64,000 nt of DNA. It comes from Ga0077555 sp964500805. Lineage in GTDB: Bacteria; Pseudomonadota; Alphaproteobacteria; Rhizobiales; Hyphomicrobiaceae. Within the stretch, counting starts at the first letter, position 1. Each line of letters starts with the position of its first letter. The translations under genes were made by a program, and so were the position numbers. Location: the NCBI GenBank assembly GCA_964500805.1, contig CAZCQH010000023.1, positions 21,811 to 85,810 on the forward strand, written 5' to 3'. Below, in pieces: positions 33,986 to 43,942 of this stretch. The notes under the pieces were generated by a model. The model saw only the letters and a list, made by a program, of their open reading frames with translations, was not told the origin of the DNA and did no database searches.

Positions 33986-36469
33986 TCAGCGCGCATCAGC
34001 GCTCTTTTTGCCACCGCCGCCGGTCTCGGCCGGCGACGCAGCCCGCCGACCACCATTGATGCGCACCAGATCCTGGTCGAGCCGAAGCGCCGCCTCGTCG
34101 CCGAGCCGCGCACGGTAGACCTGCATGTTGGCGAGCACCTTCTTCACGTACTCCCGCGTCTCCTCGATCGGAATGCGCTCGATCCAGTCGATTGGATCGA
34201 TGCTCGGCTCGCGCGGGTCACCGAGCTCGCGAATCCACTGGCGCGCCCGGCCCGGTCCGGCGTTGTAGCCGGCGAGCGTCAGCACATAGTTGCCGCGGAA
34301 CTCGGCCATCCGGTCGCCAACATAAGCCGACGCGATCATCGCGTTATACGCATTGTCGGTGATCAGCCGCGGCAGATCGCATTTGATCTTGTGGTCCCGG
34401 CAGATGTGCTGCGCGGTGATCGGCATCACCTGCAGAATGCCGCGCGCGCCCGCTGACGAGATGATCGTGTTGTTGAATTCCGACTCCTGGCGCGCGATGC
34501 CGAGCAGCATCGCGGGCTCCGGCGGATCGCGCAGCGGCGTGTAGGCCGGGAACGGATGCAGGGGATAGGCATAGAACACCAGGTTCATGCCGCGTGCGAT
34601 CCCCGTCTTTCCGATGCGGAGCGACGTCTGGTGATCACCGAGTGCGCCTGCGAGATGCGCCAGCATCGCCATCTCGCCTTCGGTCTTCAGGTGATTGCGC
34701 AATTGCGCGAAGAGCGCGACCTTGATGCTGCGGTCGAGCCCGAGCTTCTTGGCTGCGACCGCGGCTCTCACAACATCGAGAGCGTTGAAGCGCTTGGCTT
34801 CCTCGGCGGTCGGCATCGCCGGCAGCTTCGACCGGATATCCACCGGACCCGGCGACAGCCTCTGGCGGCCGAGCTGCCCGTGGAACGTATCGAACTGCAC
34901 GGCTGCATCAGCATATTTTTTCTTCGCATCGTCGCCCCGGCCTGCAGCATCCAGCGCACGGCCGAGCCAGTAGTCGGCGCGCGCTTGGCTCAATGGCCCG
35001 TCAGAGGCGGCCCGCGATGCCTCGAGATGACGAACCGCATCCGCTGGCTTCTCCAAATAGCGAAGCGCAATCCACCCGGCCATGAAGGTCTGGTCCTTCA
35101 GGGGATTGACGGTGAGCGGCCCAGCATCCCGCACCAGGTCGTAGGCAACCTGCGGCTCACCGGCGCGCAGCGCCTCGTAAGCTGCGGCTCGCCGCTCGAA
35201 CCACCAATCGTCGGGGCTGATGATCGCCTCAGGGTCAGACGGCGCTGCCAAGAGAATCTTTCTTGCCTCCTCATGCTGCGCGTTGCGCCGGTAGAGCTGC
35301 ACCTTCTGGTAGGCGAGTCCCCAGTCGATCGGCTGCCCATCCGGCTCGGCAGGAAGCGCCGCGAGCAGCTGCGCCGCCTGTTTCGTTCTGAGGAAAATCG
35401 CCAGCCGCGCCTCGAACTTCACGTGCTCCGCCTGCGGCAACAGGGGGATCATCCGCCGCGCGATGGCCGCTCTCTCGGTCCGCTCGGCGCTGAACCGAAC
35501 CTCGTCGACCAGAATGCGGTCCAACCGCCGGCGATGATCGCTCGCGGACAGCAGGGCGCCGAACCGCTCGAGAAAGCCATGCTCCAGACTGCCGGCGAGC
35601 TCGAAGTCGCGCCACGCGCGCGCGGCGAGCGCCCGAGCCTTCGATTCATCCCCTTCAGCCAGATAGGCCGACGCGAGCGCCGCAAATCCGGCTCCAGTCT
35701 TTGGCTCCTCGTCTTTGAAGAACGCCTTGATCTTCTTGGCGCTGCCACCCTGGGTGAAGAGTTGCTCCTCGGCACGGCGGATGAGCGTCTGACGATCGGG
35801 CCAGGCCGGATTGGTCGCCAGGAATGTCGCGAATTCCTGCGGCTCCCCTGCTCCGGCCCGCAAGGCCAGCCACTCGGCAAGACGCTTGAGACCTGGCTCC
35901 CCGATCTCGCCTCGCATCTCACGCGATGCGGCAATGTCGATGCTGTGCAAACGCACGGCATCTTTCAGCTTCTGCGCATCCTGCGGGGTCGGAACGAAAT
36001 CCCTGACCGGCGCAATCAGCTGATCGAGCTTGGCCATGTATTCGGCTTCCGCCGAGGCAACCTGTACGCCGACGGGGGGTGCAGCACCGTCTGCCTGCAC
36101 AGCAGCCGGGGGCTCAGCCGGCGATGCCGGCGTTTCCTGGGGAACCTGGGCCGCAGGCTGCGTCTGGGCCGCCTCCGTCGCCACCGGTCCACGCTTGGGA
36201 TTAGCGATGGGCAGCGGTGGCATCACCAGCGGCGCGACGGTCGAAGCCTTGCCTCCATTCGCGGCATTCTTGGCTACGGCCTGCTCGGCCGGCACCGTGG
36301 AGGATTGGGTGATCGGCTGCGCCCATACACGTGTGAACGCGACCGCTCCGCCAGCTATGGGCAGCGTGATCACCAGAATCAACTTGATCAGACTTCGCAA
36401 GCCGTCCGCATGCTCCCGGGCAGTGGTCAAGCCGTCGCTCCGAATTCGACCGCTCGCGCAGTCGTGCAA
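33986..36469 (-). CDS. soluble lytic murein transglycosylase
   Basis: This 827-residue exported enzyme has an N-terminal hydrophobic segment (LIKLILVITLPIAGGAVAF, about 28-46) and a Pro/Ala-rich linker (to about 130). A long alpha-solenoid (U-domain-like repeats) leads to a C-terminal SLT catalytic domain with GIARQESEFN (catalytic Glu), AGARGILQVMP and LAGYNAGPGRA. It cleaves MurNAc-GlcNAc bonds of peptidoglycan, forming anhydro-muropeptides. The frame begins at TTG 36469 with GAGGTGAGA very close; a start further in is possible. It is divergent from dapA, a common arrangement in this group. Confidence 0.88.
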   Translation of the reverse strand: MHDCASGRIRSDGLTTAREHADGLRSLIKLILVITLPIAGGAVAFTRVWAQPITQSSTVPAEQAVAKNAANGGKASTVAPLVMPPLPIANPKRGPVATEAAQTQPAAQVPQETPASPAEPPAAVQADGAAPPVGVQVASAEAEYMAKLDQLIAPVRDFVPTPQDAQKLKDAVRLHSIDIAASREMRGEIGEPGLKRLAEWLALRAGAGEPQEFATFLATNPAWPDRQTLIRRAEEQLFTQGGSAKKIKAFFKDEEPKTGAGFAALASAYLAEGDESKARALAARAWRDFELAGSLEHGFLERFGALLSASDHRRRLDRILVDEVRFSAERTERAAIARRMIPLLPQAEHVKFEARLAIFLRTKQAAQLLAALPAEPDGQPIDWGLAYQKVQLYRRNAQHEEARKILLAAPSDPEAIISPDDWWFERRAAAYEALRAGEPQVAYDLVRDAGPLTVNPLKDQTFMAGWIALRYLEKPADAVRHLEASRAASDGPLSQARADYWLGRALDAAGRGDDAKKKYADAAVQFDTFHGQLGRQRLSPGPVDIRSKLPAMPTAEEAKRFNALDVVRAAVAAKKLGLDRSIKVALFAQLRNHLKTEGEMAMLAHLAGALGDHQTSLRIGKTGIARGMNLVFYAYPLHPFPAYTPLRDPPEPAMLLGIARQESEFNNTIISSAGARGILQVMPITAQHICRDHKIKCDLPRLITDNAYNAMIASAYVGDRMAEFRGNYVLTLAGYNAGPGRARQWIRELGDPREPSIDPIDWIERIPIEETREYVKKVLANMQVYRARLGDEAALRLDQDLVRINGGRRAASPAETGGGGKKSADAR

Positions 36470-36624
36470 TTCTCACCTCTTGCCTTGCAGGCGCTTCACC
36501 AAAGGCATAAGATTTTGGCCGCATCCGGAGCTCCGACCGTCGGCGCCGGATATTTTTGTAAAGTACCAACCAGATCGGCGGCTTTCAAGGCGCGGCACTG
36601 CCGTCCCCCACCGGAGGAACGCCC

Positions 36625-37518
36625 ATGTTCAAGGGCTCGTTCACAGCACTGATCACTCCCTTCAAGAACGGGAAGGTCGATGAGAAGGCCTATGAGCGCT
36701 TCGTCGACTGGCAAATCAGCGAGGGCACCCACGGTCTCGTCCCTGTCGGGACCACCGGCGAGGCTCCGACCCTCTCTCACGAGGAGCATAAGCGCGTGGT
36801 CGAGCTTTGCATCAAAACCTCGAACAAGCGCGCACCAGTCATTGCCGGAGCCGGTTCCAATTCGACTGATGAGGCGATCGAGCTCACGCAGTTCGCCAAG
36901 AAGGCCGGCGCCGACGCGGCACTGCATTCGACCGGCTACTACAACAAGCCGACGCAGGAAGGCCTCTATCTGCATTTCAAGGCGATCAGCGACGCCGTCG
37001 ACTTGCCGATCATCGTCTACAACGTGCCCGGTCGCACCGTGGTGGACATCCAGCCGGCAACGCTCGCACGCATCGCAAAGCTGAAGAATGTGAAAGGCGT
37101 GAAGGACGCCTCCGCCAAGATCGAGCGCATGTCGCAGCATCGCCAGTTGATCGGCCCGAACTTCGCATACCTGTCGGGCGAGGATGCGACGGCCCTGGGA
37201 TTCAATGCGCACGGCGGCAATGGCTGCATCTCGGTGTCGTCGAACGTGGCACCGCGTCTGTGCTCCGAGTTCCAGACCGCGACGCTCAAGGGCGACTACA
37301 AGCGCGCGCTCGAGCTGCAGGACGTGCTGATGCCGCTCCACGACGCGCTTTTCGTCGAGACCAACCCGGCTCCCGTGAAGTACGCCGCCTGGCGTCTCGG
37401 CATCATCGAGAGCCCGGAGTGCCGCCTGCCGCTGTCGCCGCTGACCGAGAACACGAAGAAGATTGTCGACGCCGCGCTGGCCCACGCCGGCCTGCTCAAG
37501 GCCAAGGCCGCGGAGTAG
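36625..37518 (+). CDS. dapA: 4-hydroxy-tetrahydrodipicolinate synthase
   Basis: The 297-residue product is a TIM-barrel DapA: FTALITPF start, GTTGEAPTLSHEEH signature, Tyr132 in IVYNVPGR and the Schiff-base Lys160 in KGVKDAS. It condenses pyruvate with aspartate semialdehyde in the lysine/diaminopimelate pathway, so it feeds both protein and peptidoglycan; the divergent transglycosylase gene is a thematic neighbour. GGAGGA precedes ATG 36625. A strong terminator follows at 37548. The smpB gene that often follows dapA in relatives is not present here. Confidence 0.95.
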   Translation: MFKGSFTALITPFKNGKVDEKAYERFVDWQISEGTHGLVPVGTTGEAPTLSHEEHKRVVELCIKTSNKRAPVIAGAGSNSTDEAIELTQFAKKAGADAALHSTGYYNKPTQEGLYLHFKAISDAVDLPIIVYNVPGRTVVDIQPATLARIAKLKNVKGVKDASAKIERMSQHRQLIGPNFAYLSGEDATALGFNAHGGNGCISVSSNVAPRLCSEFQTATLKGDYKRALELQDVLMPLHDALFVETNPAPVKYAAWRLGIIESPECRLPLSPLTENTKKIVDAALAHAGLLKAKAAE

Positions 37519-37547
37519 GTCACTTCGCTCCTTTCGGAATGGACTCG

Positions 37548-37577
37548 AAAGGCCTCGCTGACGCGAGGCCTTTTTTT
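37548..37577 (+). terminator. intrinsic terminator after dapA
   Basis: A perfect 10-bp stem AAAGGCCTCG / CGAGGCCTTT (37548-37557 and 37564-37573) around a six-base loop is followed directly by a run of seven T (37571-37577). It lies 30 bp after the dapA stop. No other Rho-independent terminator this clear was seen in the window. Confidence 0.92.
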
Positions 37578-37689
37578 GTATGCCGCACCGCCCAGTCTCG
37601 GCACCATTGCAAGCGCACAACTGAACCGGCGAAAACAAACCCCGCCGAGTTGTCGGGGCCTTGAGATCGATCGGCGTCGCTTTCGGCCT

Positions 37690-38613
37690 TCACCGGGTCG
37701 GCACCGGCTTGTCGCCGCGATAATCATAGAAACCGCGCTGCGTCTTTCGGCCGAGCCAGCCGGCCTCGACGTACTTCACCAGCAGCGGGCACGGCCGGTA
37801 TTTCGAGTCCGCCAGCCCTTCATAGAGCACCTGCATGACCGACAAGCACGTGTCGAGGCCGATGAAGTCGGCAAGCTCGAGCGGACCCATCGGATGATTG
37901 GCGCCAAGGCGCATTGCCTTGTCGATCGCCTCCACGCTGCCAACACCCTCGTAGAGCGTGTAGACCGCCTCGTTGATCATCGGCAGCAGGATGCGGTTGA
38001 CGATGAAGGCCGGGAAGTCCTCCGACACCGCTGTCTGCTTGCCGAGGCTCTCGACGAATGCCTTGGCCGTGCTGAATGTGCCGTCCTCCGTCGCGATGCC
38101 TCGGATCAGCTCGACGAGCTGCATCACCGGCACCGGATTCATGAAATGAATGCCGATGAACCGCTCGGGCTCCGACGTCTGCGCCGCCAGACGCGTGATC
38201 GAGATCGACGACGTGTTCGAGGCGAGGATGGCGCCTTGCTTCACCTTTGACTTCAGGTCATTGAAGATCTTGCGCTTGACGCTCTCGTCCTCGGTCGCCG
38301 CCTCGATCACCAGGTCGCAGTCGCCCAGAGCGTCGAACGAAGCTGCGAATTGGATGCGCTTCAGCGCACCCTGCATGTCCGAGTCTTTGATGAGACCGCG
38401 CGTCACCTGCCGCGTCATGTTGCGCTGAATGACGCCAATTGCGTTCTCGAAGGCTTCTTTCTTGAGATCGTTGACAGCAACATCGTAGCCTGCGAGCGCC
38501 ACCACGTGGGCGATGCCATTGCCCATCTGCCCCGCGCCGATGACGCCGACCTTTTTGACCGACGGTGCCGGGCCGCTCGGGCTCGATCGCTTTGTTTTGA
38601 CTGCTGCATCCAT
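37690..38613 (-). CDS. 3-hydroxyacyl-CoA (3-hydroxybutyryl-CoA) dehydrogenase
   Basis: This 307-residue protein is NAD(P)-dependent. A charged, Pro-rich N-terminal extension of about 20 residues precedes the Rossmann motif VGVIGAGQMGNGIAHV. The catalytic His is in FIGIHFMNPVPVMQLVE, and HPMGPLELADFIGLD is in the C-terminal dimerisation domain. It oxidises 3-hydroxybutyryl-CoA in beta-oxidation or polyhydroxybutyrate-linked metabolism. The extension is unusual but read without a break from ATG 38613. It follows etfB-etfA in the same direction, a conserved block in related bacteria. Confidence 0.93.
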   Translation of the reverse strand: MDAAVKTKRSSPSGPAPSVKKVGVIGAGQMGNGIAHVVALAGYDVAVNDLKKEAFENAIGVIQRNMTRQVTRGLIKDSDMQGALKRIQFAASFDALGDCDLVIEAATEDESVKRKIFNDLKSKVKQGAILASNTSSISITRLAAQTSEPERFIGIHFMNPVPVMQLVELIRGIATEDGTFSTAKAFVESLGKQTAVSEDFPAFIVNRILLPMINEAVYTLYEGVGSVEAIDKAMRLGANHPMGPLELADFIGLDTCLSVMQVLYEGLADSKYRPCPLLVKYVEAGWLGRKTQRGFYDYRGDKPVPTR

Positions 38614-38655
38614 GATGCTGCTCCTTAAGCCTCCCCTAGCCCACCCGTCGATCCG

Positions 38656-39600
<945 letters not shown>

Positions 39601-39601
39601 G

Positions 39602-40351
39602 TCAGATAACTCCCGCGTCCTTGAGCTTGGCGACGAGCTCGCCCGGATTGCCGACCTTCACACCAGACTTGCGTCCGGGCGGCTCGGTTGTCTTCAGCAC
39701 CTTCAAGCGCGGCTTGATGTCGACGCCGTAGTCGCCGGGCTTCTTGACGTCGAGCGGCTTCTTCTTCGCTTTCATGATATTCGGCAGCGATGCGTACCGC
39801 GGCTCGTTCAACCGCAGATCGGTCGTGATGATCGCCGGCATTTTGAGCTTGACCGTCTCGAGACCACCGTCCACCTCGCGCGTGACCGCGATCGTATCGC
39901 CGTCGATAGCGAGCTTCGAGGCGAACGTGCCCTGGGACCAGCCGAGCAAGGCCGCCAGCATCTGTCCGGTCTGATTGCAGTCGTCGTCGATCGCTTGCTT
40001 GCCGAGGATGACCAGGCCGGGCTTCTCGGCGTCGGCAATACCTTTCAGCAGCTTGGCGACCGCGAGTGGCTCCACGGCTTCGTCCCCGGTCTCCACCAGA
40101 ATGCCGCGATCGGCGCCCATCGCCAGCGCCGTACGGATCGTCTCCTGCGCCTTCGCCGGCCCGATCGAGACCGCCACGATCTCGGTCACCTGCCCCTTTT
40201 CCTTGAGGCGAATGGCTTCCTCGACGCCGATTTCGTCGAAGGGGTTCATTGACATTTTGACGTTGGCGAGCTCGACGCCCGTGCCGTCGGACTTCACCCT
40301 GATTTTGACGTTGTAGTCGACGACCCTCTTCACGGGTACTAGGACCTTCAT
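39602..40351 (-). CDS. etfB: electron transfer flavoprotein, beta subunit
   Basis: The 249-residue subunit begins MKVLVPVKRVVDYNVKIRV and carries ALAMGADRGILV, QAIDDDCNQTGQMLAALLGW (AMP/FAD contact region) and the LNEPRYASLPNIMKAKKKP signature of ETF-beta. ATG 40351 fits the family start and has GGGAGCG upstream; the frame continues to 40420 without support. The 239-bp gap upstream contains a six-bp GCCCGG/CCGGGC hairpin (40473-40490) without a T-run and otherwise nothing recognised. Confidence 0.95.
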   Translation of the reverse strand: MKVLVPVKRVVDYNVKIRVKSDGTGVELANVKMSMNPFDEIGVEEAIRLKEKGQVTEIVAVSIGPAKAQETIRTALAMGADRGILVETGDEAVEPLAVAKLLKGIADAEKPGLVILGKQAIDDDCNQTGQMLAALLGWSQGTFASKLAIDGDTIAVTREVDGGLETVKLKMPAIITTDLRLNEPRYASLPNIMKAKKKPLDVKKPGDYGVDIKPRLKVLKTTEPPGRKSGVKVGNPGELVAKLKDAGVI

Positions 40352-40590
40352 CGGCGCTTCGCTCCCAAGAACATGCCGTTGCGAACTGGCGGCGAGCCGC
40401 TGCTGCGGCTCCAGGCGCACTTATAGCTGATATTTTGCACTGCGACGGCCTTGACCTCGGTTGAGGCAATTTGCCCGGGGTTTTCCGGGCTTCGCCGACC
40501 GTCAAAATCTCGCAGGTGCGAGAAGTTAGATTTTCGGCATCGCCGAGTCAATTCACGCTCGAGCAACAGACCTGCGCTCTTTTGCAGTCG

Positions 40591-41367
40591 TTAACGGGCG
40601 GCTTGGCGGCTCGCAACCGGCGAAGGCCGGTCGAATAGAGGAACCCCCGGCCGGCGCATGAAAATGACCAGGAGCGCGCCCGAGACGATGCCGCCGATAT
40701 GGGCCCACCAGGCGATCGGTCCGGTGCTGGGAACCAACAGCATCACGAATTGAGTCGCGATCCAGGCGCCCAGCGCCAGCGACGCGGTGATTCTCAGCGG
40801 AATGAACCGGAACGCCAGCACCCAGACCCGCACATGCGGGTGAAGGAGCAGATAGGCCGAGATCACGCCCGCAACCGCGGCACTGGCCCCGATCAGCGGG
40901 ATTTTTCCCCCGGTCTCGCCCACCGGCAGAACGCCGAATTTGAACAGCATGCCTGCGATTCCGATCTCGGTGCTGAAGGCATGCGCGAGGCCACCCAGCG
41001 CCCCGCAGAGCAAATAGAAAGCCAGGAATTTGAAATGGCCCAAGGCATCTTCCACGTTGTCTCCGAAGACCCAGAGGAACAGCATGTTGCCGGCAAGATG
41101 CATCGGATCGCCGTGCATGAACATGTAGGATAGCAGCGTCAGCGCTTCCGGAACCGCGATCGAATCGAAGGGACCCTGCGCCGCTCCGCCGAAGATGCGA
41201 ACCTGGAACAACTCGCTCGGTATGACAGCAAAGCTCGCCGCCACCGCCTGCCCGCGCGGCGTGAGCTCCAACGCAAAGACGAGGATATTGGTGAGAATCA
41301 GCGCGATCGTCACCCAAGGCCAGCGAATAACTCGCAGCGGATTGTCGTCATGAAGCGGTACGAACAC
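40591..41367 (-). CDS. rhomboid family intramembrane serine protease
   Basis: This 258-residue membrane protein has rhomboid signatures LLSYMFMHGDPMHLAGNMLFLWVFG, catalytic Ser in IGASAAVAGVI and catalytic His in AWWAHIGGIVSG. The start GTG 41367 (then FVPLHDDNPLR) matches the usual N-terminus of rhizobial rhomboids and has AGAAGG nine bases upstream. A TTG at 41424 would add 19 residues and overlap the adenosyltransferase gene. It is the second rhomboid in the window; it is more divergent than simple duplication would give and has the longer loop after helix 1. Confidence 0.88.
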   Translation of the reverse strand: MFVPLHDDNPLRVIRWPWVTIALILTNILVFALELTPRGQAVAASFAVIPSELFQVRIFGGAAQGPFDSIAVPEALTLLSYMFMHGDPMHLAGNMLFLWVFGDNVEDALGHFKFLAFYLLCGALGGLAHAFSTEIGIAGMLFKFGVLPVGETGGKIPLIGASAAVAGVISAYLLLHPHVRVWVLAFRFIPLRITASLALGAWIATQFVMLLVPSTGPIAWWAHIGGIVSGALLVIFMRRPGVPLFDRPSPVASRQAAR

Positions 41368-41399
41368 GTGGGCACCTTCTGGCAGGTTGTGCGGGAAGC

Positions 41400-41981
41400 C
41401 TACCTGCTTTTGCCGGGAACCCAAAGCACGTCACCTCCCGCTGCCGCATTGACGTGCCGGCTCGCGACGAAAAGATAATCCGATAAGCGGTTGAGGTACC
41501 TGATGGCGGCATCGCTCACCGGCTCATCCGGCAGCGCCGCCAACTCGACGGTGATCCGTTCCGCCCGCCGGCAAACCGTCCGCGCAACGTGCAGCGCAGC
41601 GGCGGCTGGTGATCCGGCCGGAAGTACGAACGACCGCAATGGCTGCAGCTTGCTGTTCATGTCGTCGATTTCCGCCTCCAGGCGATCGACTTGCGCTTGC
41701 GTCACCCGGAGCGGCTCATAGTCGAGCTTCTGTCCCTTGTCCGGCACGCACAGGTCAGCTCCCAGATCGAACAAATCGTTCTGTATCAGCATCAATCGCT
41801 GGTCGAGCTTCTGATCGCTCGTACCGAGTTGAACGCGCACCATACCGATTTGCGCATTGGTCTCGTCGACCGTCCCGTAGGCCTGGATACGCAATGCGTA
41901 TTTCGCGCAACGCTCGCCCGTACCGAGCGCTGTCGTGCCGTCGTCTCCTGTCCGCGTATAGATTCGGTTGAGGACTACCAT
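41400..41981 (-). CDS. PduO-type cob(I)alamin adenosyltransferase
   Basis: This 193-residue enzyme has the ATR family N-terminus MVVLNRIYTRTGDDGTTAL, the GTVDETNAQIG motif and VCRRAERITVEL near the C-terminus, which build the ATP and corrin sites. It adenosylates cob(I)alamin to coenzyme B12, used for example by methylmalonyl-CoA mutase. It belongs to the block with rhomboid, etfB, etfA and the hydroxyacyl-CoA dehydrogenase, all on the minus strand. The 220-bp region 41982-42201 upstream holds no gene that I recognise. Confidence 0.93.
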   Translation of the reverse strand: MVVLNRIYTRTGDDGTTALGTGERCAKYALRIQAYGTVDETNAQIGMVRVQLGTSDQKLDQRLMLIQNDLFDLGADLCVPDKGQKLDYEPLRVTQAQVDRLEAEIDDMNSKLQPLRSFVLPAGSPAAAALHVARTVCRRAERITVELAALPDEPVSDAAIRYLNRLSDYLFVASRHVNAAAGGDVLWVPGKSR

Positions 41982-42112
41982 GTTCGCCTCCTGCGCGGCG
42001 TGAGCGGGATCTCCGCAGTTGGCCCCGTCTATCAGCTCCTCCGGCGTCGCGCCAATCGCCGATCGTCACGAGGCGGGTGACGGTCAATTCGCCCACGCCG
42101 CCCCGCTAGCCG

Positions 42113-42142
42113 TTGACAGTGCGTCTCCGGGATGTGGATAGT
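42113..42142 (+). promoter_or_regulatory. possible sigma-70 promoter for the ABC transporter operon
   Basis: TTGACA (42113-42118), an 18-base spacer and GATAGT (42137-42142, four of six consensus positions) lie 60 bp upstream of the ATG at 42202, with no gene between. Assignment rests on match and position only. Confidence 0.42.
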
Positions 42143-42201
42143 TTGGATTGAGCCAGCCGCCTCGAGAAACGGCGGCCAACAGAACGATCGGGAGGTCGTC
42201 C

Positions 42202-43851
42202 ATGCGGAGCTCTGCTCTAGCGAAAGCCGTATTACTTGCATTGATGCTCGCCGCCAGCATCCAGCCGCTTGCAGCCCAGGAACAGAAGGGCACGTTGGTC
42301 TTCGCCGTCGAGTCGCTCGCCGCCCAGACGCTCGATCCGATTCTGGAGCAGCGGCCTGGCAACGCCGTCTATCAGGCCGCCATGTACGACAGCCTGGTCG
42401 GCTTCGATCTGGAGAAAGGCGGGCTCGGTCCAGGCGTCGCCGAGAGCTGGAAGCTATCGGATGACGGACTGACCTGGACCTTCAAGCTGCGCGCCGGCCA
42501 GAAGTGGCACAATGGCGATCCGCTCAACGCGCACGACGTGAAGTTCAGCCTCGAACGGCAGATGTCGCCGAAGTCGCTGGCCGCGGCTGCCGCGTCGATG
42601 CGCCGGTCGATCAAGAGCATTGACGTGATCGATGATCTGACTGTCAACGTCGTCACCAACAGTCCGCAGCTCGGCCTGCCTTCCAATCTGAGCCGCGCCG
42701 TCGCCCCGGAAGGCACGGTAATGCCCAAGAAGTACATCGAGACCGTGGGTGAAGAGGAGTTCCGCAAGAAGCCCATCGGCAGCGGCCCGTGGAAGTTCGT
42801 GAAGAGCGTACCGGGGGACCGGCTCGAGTTCGAGGCGGTGGACTACGCCCATTGGCGCGGGCGGCCAAACTTCAAGAATCTGACCATCCTCCAAATTCCC
42901 GAGGAGGCGACGCGCATTGCCATGACCCGCACCGGCGAGGCGTCCATCGCCTCGATCGGGCCGGAGACGATGCAAGGCGCTGCGCGGGGTGGCCTCGAGG
43001 TGCTCTCGGTGCCCGGCACCATGCAGGCCGTCTTCCAGTTCTGGGGAACGTGGCGGCCGCAGGCGAAGGACAGCCCGGTGGCCAAGGTACGCGTGCGCCA
43101 GGCGCTCTCGCTCGCCATCGACAGGAAGCAGGTGATCGAGCACGTCATGGGCGGCAAGGCCGAGATCCCGCGTCCCTACTCGACTTATGCGTTCACCGAG
43201 AGCCTCTCCGTCGACCGTTGGAAGAAATGGTCTGAGGAGAACTTCCGCTACGATCCCGAGCTCGCCAAGAAAATCCTTGCCGAGGAAGGCTACCCGAATG
43301 GCTTCGAGCTGAGGTTCGCCAACACGGCATTGCCCGGCACGCAGTTCATGGTCGATGTGGGCACGGCGATCGTCGACATGTGGTCCAAGATCGGCGTCAA
43401 GGTCACCACCAAGCACTACGAATGGGGCTCTTTTCCACCGCTGGTGCGCGCCAAGGACCAGGAGGGATTGACGGGTTGGGCCTCGATGTACCGCACGGTC
43501 GGACGTCCGGACTCGCCATGGCGCTACAATGCCGCGTTCTCGTCGCAGATCGAAACGGGAGAGCGGCTCTTCGGCGACAAGGAAAATTGCGACGCCGTGT
43601 GCAAGCGCTATGATGAGCTCGACCGCGCCGTGGTCAATGAGCGCGATCCGAAGAAGCGTACCGAGCTCAATGACCAGCTCATCGAGCATGTCGCCAATAC
43701 CTGGATGTCGATCCCGGTGATCGAGGGCATGGGCTATTACGCCGTCAATCGAACCAAGGCAGGCGAGTTCAAGCCGATTCCGGGCCGCCATGAGCTTGGC
43801 GACGTGTTCGAACGCATTCCACGTCCTGACCAGAAGCCCTGGAAGAAGTGA
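42202..43851 (+). CDS. ABC transporter substrate-binding protein (dipeptide/oligopeptide type)
   Basis: This 549-residue periplasmic receptor has a signal peptide (MRSSALAKAVLLALML, cleavage near PLAAQ). The mature protein is an SBP_bac_5 member: TLDPILEQRPGNAVYQAMYD-like start, LAESW-type region WKLSDDGLTWTFKLR, and HNGDPLNAHDVKFSLER. This family binds peptides, nickel, glutathione, sugars or opines; the ligand is not evident. GGAGG sits seven bases before ATG 42202. It is the first gene of a complete five-gene operon ending at 47758. Confidence 0.93.
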   Translation: MRSSALAKAVLLALMLAASIQPLAAQEQKGTLVFAVESLAAQTLDPILEQRPGNAVYQAAMYDSLVGFDLEKGGLGPGVAESWKLSDDGLTWTFKLRAGQKWHNGDPLNAHDVKFSLERQMSPKSLAAAAASMRRSIKSIDVIDDLTVNVVTNSPQLGLPSNLSRAVAPEGTVMPKKYIETVGEEEFRKKPIGSGPWKFVKSVPGDRLEFEAVDYAHWRGRPNFKNLTILQIPEEATRIAMTRTGEASIASIGPETMQGAARGGLEVLSVPGTMQAVFQFWGTWRPQAKDSPVAKVRVRQALSLAIDRKQVIEHVMGGKAEIPRPYSTYAFTESLSVDRWKKWSEENFRYDPELAKKILAEEGYPNGFELRFANTALPGTQFMVDVGTAIVDMWSKIGVKVTTKHYEWGSFPPLVRAKDQEGLTGWASMYRTVGRPDSPWRYNAAFSSQIETGERLFGDKENCDAVCKRYDELDRAVVNERDPKKRTELNDQLIEHVANTWMSIPVIEGMGYYAVNRTKAGEFKPIPGRHELGDVFERIPRPDQKPWKK

Positions 43852-43942
43852 GCCGGAGTGTGGCCAGAACTTTGAAAGCACGCGCCGCACAGGCTGAGCC
43901 TCGCGTCGTCCCGCAAATTCCGGCGAGGCAGATCGGCGCCCC

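Noticed and set aside
34556..36652. 698-codon plus-strand frame opposite the lytic transglycosylase
   Set aside because: Antisense shadow; the minus strand encodes a complete SLT domain with catalytic motif.
40473..40490. GCCCGG/CCGGGC hairpin upstream of etfB
   Set aside because: Only six bp and no T-run in either direction; not called a terminator.
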